This document shows, piece after piece, positions 1 to 7,369 of a stretch of DNA of 7,369 bases. The notes below the pieces were generated by a model. That model was not told where the DNA came from, did no database searches, and saw nothing but the letters and a program-made list of their open reading frames with translations. Within the stretch, counting starts at the first letter, position 1, and every line of letters starts with the position of its first letter. This DNA comes from Deltaproteobacteria bacterium RIFOXYA12_FULL_61_11 (GTDB lineage: Bacteria > Bdellovibrionota_F > JAHFAK01 > YA12-FULL-61-11). Position numbers and translations under genes: made by a program. The stretch is from positions 1-7,369 of the forward strand of contig MGSU01000220.1 in assembly GCA_001799195.1 (NCBI GenBank). The letters run 5' to 3'.

Positions 1-401
1 CTTCGTCTCATCTTTTCCTAGACTTGTCGCAACGCGGCATCTTTTCTGTGACGGTTAGACGAGACGCGAAAATCGGTGCTGATTGCGAAGATCGTTCAAA
101 TGAAAAAGGCTGGTCGCAGCTCGGAGGTACGCAAAGACGACCGGGGTTTTGAAGACTTGAAATTGACATCATACAAGAGTTTTTGCCCAACCCGGCGATG
201 CAGCGGCCACGGCTTACGCCGCGCCGCTGATCGTGAACGTTCTCTGCCAGCATCCCGATCCTGATCGTCAGCCGCCCCTTGCTTGCCCTGACCGCTGCGA
301 AACGGGTGCAACCCCGCCTCCCCACAGAACGCTTTGCCGATATCTTGGTCCCTTAGGTTTGGAAGATATTCTCGATCATCCTGGACAAGGGCTGAAAGGG
401 G
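1..401. other. Gene-poor left flank downstream of the integrase
   Basis: No coding sequence is supported here. Short open frames exist on both strands (for example 8-325 minus and 76-264 plus), but none has a ribosome binding site, a recognisable domain or natural-looking protein composition, and they overlap one another. No tRNA, CRISPR or insertion-sequence end is recognisable. Minor structures are a 7-bp inverted repeat (ATATCTT at 340-346, AAGATAT at 363-369), a repeated CATCTTTTC (9-17 and 39-47), and an imperfect 9-bp inverted repeat (4-12 with 58-66). None can be given a role. The stretch could be decayed mobile-element DNA beyond the 3' end of the integrase, but that is inference from position only. 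Confidence 0.5.
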
Positions 402-1445
402 TTAGCTCTTCTTTTCAGCGTTTTCGAGGATGTACTTCGCGATGCGTTCCATGGGTTCGCGCTTCTGTTCCAGGGTGATTTGAACGTATCGACCGGTAAT
501 GTCCTTGACCTTGTGGTTGAGCAGGTGTTTGAGCACGATGAAGCTGAAACCGAGGCTTTCGCCGTAGCTGGCGAAGGTTCGACGGAGGTCGTGTGAATTG
601 ATCCGAATGCCGCATTGAGCTTCGATGAGTGCGATCTGATAACGCGGTTCAATGATGTGGCCGGTCTTGCTCTTTGAACTCGGAAAAACCCAGGGTGAAT
701 CACCGCAGCGTTCCTTACGTTCGGTCAGCAAGGTCAACAGAAACGTCGACATCGGTAATTCGTGATCCTTGCGGTTTTTCGTATCCAAGACCTTGAAGCT
801 GCGTTGTTCGAAATCGACCTGTTCCCAGCGCAGGGTCATGGCCTCTTCACGGCGTAAACCGGTGAACAGCAGGAACAAGAGATAATCACGGACAATTTCG
901 TTCTCATGTTGTTTGGCCGGTAGCGAATATAGGGCTTGCCACCAAAGGGGGAGAATGATCGGAGTGAGAAAGGTACTGCGCGGTTCAATGGCATTCCATC
1001 GTTTTTGCCTGGACAAGCGCTCCACGGGATTATCCGATATGACAGGTTGACCATCGGGCCCCTGGATATCAGAGGCAAAGTTGAGGAGAGCGCGCAAGAA
1101 TCGCATGGCTATATTTGCCCTGGCTGGGCTCTTGCGACTGAGTTCTTGATGCCGCTTTTCGACTTTATCTCTGGTGATGTTCTGCAAGGGAACATCGCGC
1201 CAATCGGCAAAGTAATTGTTCATGCAGCAGCGATAATCACGCAACGTATTCGCTTTGAGGTTGGGACGGGCATTTGAATATCGTTCGAACAGTTCCTTCA
1301 GCTTGATGGAAGCGAGTTGTTGTTGAATTTCTTGACTTCGGGGATTGGTCCCCTTTCTCATAATGACGAGGTTCTCGATGGCAAGGCGGCGTGCTTCATC
1401 AGGGGTGTCGAAGGAAAAGTCAGCGCAACGGAGGAGAGACGGCAA
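402..1445 (-). CDS. Tyrosine recombinase/phage-type integrase, probably N-terminally truncated
   Basis: Site-specific DNA recombinase that cuts and rejoins DNA at attachment sites through a covalent phosphotyrosine link. The 347-residue product has a SAM-like core-binding region (about 46-140) and a C-terminal catalytic domain (about 155-335). The full catalytic set is visible: Arg198 in TGLRREEA, a beta-hairpin Lys near 223-226, His285 and Arg288 in HDLRRTF, His311 in LLNHK, and nucleophile Tyr320 in GRYVQ. Relatives are usually about 400 residues and begin with an arm-type DNA-binding domain. Here the protein starts in the segment that normally follows that domain (PDEARRLA at 15-22). The only start before residue 29 is a TTG without a ribosome binding site, and an in-frame TAA lies four codons upstream of it. 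The kinase gene ends 53 bp upstream on the same strand, and this gene looks less GC-rich than its neighbour. The catalytic part is clear; whether the gene is expressed or active is doubtful, and it may be a pseudogene. Confidence 0.86.
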   Translation of the reverse strand: MPSLLRCADFSFDTPDEARRLAIENLVIMRKGTNPRSQEIQQQLASIKLKELFERYSNARPNLKANTLRDYRCCMNNYFADWRDVPLQNITRDKVEKRHQELSRKSPARANIAMRFLRALLNFASDIQGPDGQPVISDNPVERLSRQKRWNAIEPRSTFLTPIILPLWWQALYSLPAKQHENEIVRDYLLFLLFTGLRREEAMTLRWEQVDFEQRSFKVLDTKNRKDHELPMSTFLLTLLTERKERCGDSPWVFPSSKSKTGHIIEPRYQIALIEAQCGIRINSHDLRRTFASYGESLGFSFIVLKHLLNHKVKDITGRYVQITLEQKREPMERIAKYILENAEKKS

Positions 1446-1458
1446 GGCGATTCTGCGT

Positions 1459-1471
1459 TATTGTGACAATA
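1459..1471. repeat. 13-bp perfect palindrome in the kinase-integrase gap
   Basis: TATTGT and ACAATA flank a single central G. The outer CTGC (1453-1456) and GCAG (1474-1477) can extend the symmetry across two mismatches. It lies in the 53-bp gap between the kinase stop and the integrase start. As a hairpin it would have a very tight loop, and no T-run follows on the minus strand, so it is a poor intrinsic terminator. A protein-binding or recombination site is possible but unproven. Confidence 0.4.
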
Positions 1472-3953
1472 CAGCAGGTAGCATCAATGGAATGTGGCTC
1501 ACGTCCGAGGCTTGAACCGGACCACGGTCGACGTGCCGCCGGTTGCAGGGTGCACGGTCTCCATGGTGCCGCCGAGTTGCTCGACCAAGTTCATAATGAT
1601 ACGCAGGCCTAGGCCGGGTTCGGTCGGCTCCGTCATCGTCACCTGATCTCTCGATCGGTTCTGGTCGTGCACGCGAAAGACCAACTCTCCCTCCTGCATC
1701 GCAGCACTCACCTCGATCACGCTCTGCCGATCCTTGCCGTTACCGTGTTTGAGGCTGTTGGTAATCAATTCATTGAGGATGAGACCGCAGGGCACTGCCT
1801 CGTTGAGGTCGAGCCAGAGTTGGCCTTCCGTTTCCTCCAACTGCAAAAGTGCTTTGCGATCGGTCAGACCGGTGGAGAGGTGTTTGATCAAGCTGCGCAG
1901 GTACAAAACGAGGTCGATGCGGGTGAGGTCCTCGGAGCTGTAAAGCAATTCGTGCACCAGGCTCATGGACTTGACCCGATTGGTGGCGTCGCGCAGTCGG
2001 ATCGCCACTTGGGGGTCGACCTCTCCCCTGGCCTGCAACGAGAGCATGGCCGACACGATGGCCAGGTTGTTCTTGACCCGGTGGTGAACTTCTTTGAACA
2101 GGACCTCTTTTTCGGCCAACGCCACCTTGAGTGCGGTCTCCGAACGGCGTTGTTCGGTAATGTCGTCTATGCTGGAAAACACGTAGGTTTCATCGTCAAG
2201 GTGGAGAAGCTGAGAAGAGAACCTGGCGAGGAAGGTCGTTCCATCCTTACGCCGGAAACGGGTCTCCCAGCCGTGTACTACCTCTCCTTTGCCGAGGTGC
2301 TCGATCACCTTCCGCCGTTCCTCGAGGTCCACCCAGAGTCCCAGCGCGATCGAACCGGAGGCCAGGGCCTCCTCGCGGGTATACCCGGTCATCGTACTGA
2401 AGGCATCATTCACCTCGACAAAAGCCCCATCCTCAGGCCTGCTGAGGATGATGGCGTAAGGGCTGGTGCGGAAGACTTTGGAAAACTTTTCCTCGCTGAA
2501 CCGCAACCTGCTTTTTGCTTGGGTGCGTTCGAACAGCGACCAGAGCTGCTCGAGAAACAGGGCGACCTGGGTGACATCTTCCTGGTCGTACTCCTCCTCT
2601 TTGTTGGCCAAGCCGCAGAGGAGAACCGTCCGATCATGCTTGAGGAGCGGGACTCCCAAAAAGCGGCGCATGGGTGCATGTCCCACGGGTAAGCCGGTCT
2701 TGCGCGGATCGGGGGCTTCGTAATCGTTGACCAGCACTACCTTGCGCTGCCTGACAGGCTCTGCCCAGAGCCCGGCGCTCTCCACCGGAAACTGCACCGG
2801 CCTATGGTCCACCTCACAGTGTTCCATGGCACGTTCGGTCCAAAGGGTAGCTGACATCACGGTCTCGGCTTGGTCGAAGAAGCCGATGAAACCGAGCTCG
2901 CTACGCGTTCCCCGGACCACCGCTTCGAGAGCGGCGGTAAAAAGCTCCTGTTGCGTGGATTCGGGATGCTCGTACAAACGCAACATCGTCTCGAGACGTA
3001 TTTGAGCCGCGTTCTGGCAGCGTTCGGCTTGTTTCTGGGCGCTGAGGTCCACGACCATACCGAGTGCGCCGAGGAAGGAGCCATTCTCGCTCATGATGGC
3101 GTTGGTGGAAAGCTTGGTCCAGATCGAGGTCCCGTCTTTGCGCCGAAACTTGAACTCGTGCTGCTCCGAGATACCCTGTCGGCGCCGCTCGAGCAGAGAT
3201 AGTGCCTCTTCTCTCGCCTTCTCATCCATGAAATGGAGCAAGTGGACGCCGATCATCTCGTCGGCCGAGTACCCCAACAGCTCGGCAAGACAGCGGTTGA
3301 CATAGATGGTGTTGGCCTCGGCATCGAGTAACCAGATGCCTTCTTGCGCCGTCTCGACTATTCTGCGGTATCGTTCCTCACTGCGTTGTAAGGCCAGCTC
3401 CGCCTGCTTGTGCTCGGTGATGTCACTCAGCACCACCCGACCTACCGGCGCACCGTCATCAGCCCGAGCGGCGGTTGCCGTCAGATGCGCAAAGAAGAGT
3501 GTGCCGTCCGGTTTGACCAGCCGCAGCTCGCATTCCTGGGCTTCGGCGGTCTCAAAGAGCCGCTTGCGGTGCAGGTAGTAAATGTCCTGGTCAGCCTTGA
3601 AGATGAAGCGGGTGATCGGCTGCATGACCAGCTTGCTCCGGCTCACGCCCAGCAAGGTGCTGGCGGTGAGGTTGGCTTCCAGGATCAGACCGTGCTCGGA
3701 CAGGGTGCAGTAGCCCACCGGCGCAAGCTCGTAGAGGTCGAAATAGCGTGCCCTGGTGGCTTCGAGCTCCACCTGAGCCCGACGCAACTCCTCGTTCTGC
3801 ATCTCCAGCTCGATCTGGTGCACGCGAAGCTCGTGGAACACGCGCGCCGCTTCTTCAGGGGTTCCCAGGACCGAAGGCGGCACCTCCATGGCCCCGGCTT
3901 TTTCCTCGGCCAGGGTGCGCAAGGCCGCCATACCGGCGGGCGCTCGTCGTGGA

Positions 3954-7184
<3,231 letters not shown>

Positions 7185-7318
7185 TAAGGATCATCTATAA
7201 GGATGAGGATTAAAGACGGATATACTACACGTGGCCCACAACAACGACCACAAGGCCGGACTCGGTTTCCACACGCGCCTCTACAGCGGGTGTGCGTCAG
7301 CAAAGAGGGGATAGGTGC

Positions 7319-7365
7319 TTGACCTTTCCTGGCGGTGTGATATTGTAGATGAACGTCTACAATAT
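7319..7365 (+). promoter_or_regulatory. Rightward promoter overlapped by a perfect inverted repeat (putative operator)
   Basis: A sigma70-like promoter reads toward the right edge: TTGACC (7319-7324) as -35, a 16-bp spacer, and TATTGT (7341-7346) as -10. The -10 lies inside a perfect 10-bp inverted repeat, ATATTGTAGA (7340-7349) and TCTACAATAT (7356-7365), separated by TGAACG. An operator on top of a -10 element is the classic layout for repression, often autoregulation. The controlled gene would begin beyond the window, so the regulator cannot be named. BlaI/MecI/CopY-type repressors bind AT-rich dyads containing TACA/TGTA, which makes them one candidate family, but this is weak. The symmetric site could also act on the divergent signalling genes. 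Confidence 0.55.
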
Positions 7366-7369
7366 TGAG

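Noticed and set aside
76-264. Open frame of 62 codons on the plus strand beginning near a Lys-rich segment
   Set aside because: Considered as a small protein, but there is no ribosome binding site, and the TTGACA at 163-168 has no matching -10 and lies inside the frame.
8-325. Open frame of 105 codons on the minus strand in the left flank
   Set aside because: No Shine-Dalgarno, no recognisable motif, and unusual Ser/Arg/Cys-rich composition. Competing open frames in the same stretch look equally random.
340-369. 7-bp inverted repeat as a terminator for the integrase
   Set aside because: Its stem is AT-rich and short, the spacer is 16 bases, and no T-run follows on the minus strand.
936-1277. 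Open frame of 113 codons on the plus strand within the integrase
   Set aside because: Antisense to the conserved recombinase domain, with no motif or start signal.
402-1445. Integrase plus flanks as a complete integrative element with attachment sites
   Set aside because: No tRNA gene, no credible direct repeat pair flanking the gene and no other mobile-element genes are present in the window, so element borders cannot be drawn.
1453-1477. Hairpin after the kinase gene as an intrinsic terminator
   Set aside because: The stem is AT-rich with mismatches and a tight loop, and no T-run follows on the transcribed strand.
1667-2692. Open frame of 341 codons on the plus strand
   Set aside because: Antisense to the kinase gene, whose PAS, GAF and kinase motifs are unmistakable. 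The plus-strand product has no domain I recognise.

Overview
The window carries three minus-strand genes, read from right to left, plus two gene-poor edges. It looks like a proteobacterial chromosome or island, possibly gammaproteobacterial. I infer this from the style of the integrase and of the multi-PAS signalling proteins, not from any marker gene.

Right edge (about 7185-7369): no complete gene. At the extreme end a sigma70-like promoter pointing right overlaps a perfect 10-bp inverted repeat (7340-7365). It most likely controls a gene beyond the window edge, divergent from the signalling genes.

Centre (1499-7184): a tightly coupled pair of large, GC-rich signalling genes. The first encodes a hybrid CheB methylesterase/CheR methyltransferase with a long heptad-repeat coiled coil and several PAS-like domains. 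The second encodes a PAS-PAS-GAF-PAS histidine kinase of the HisKA_2 class. They overlap by 35 bp (20 bp if the kinase uses its internal ATG), and a run of eight G lies inside the overlap. Loss of one G, or a +1 shift there, would fuse both proteins into one of about 1,894 residues. No chemoreceptor, CheA, CheW or receiver domain is visible. The pair may therefore be a self-contained sensory module outside classical flagellar chemotaxis, with methylation or demethylation tied to a cytoplasmic sensor kinase whose partner is unknown.

Left part (402-1445): a tyrosine recombinase with all its catalytic residues but no N-terminal arm-binding domain and only a TTG start. It lies 53 bp downstream of the kinase stop, and base composition appears to change at this junction. 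This suggests a rearranged or decayed integrative element next to the signalling pair. Positions 1-401 hold no gene I can support.
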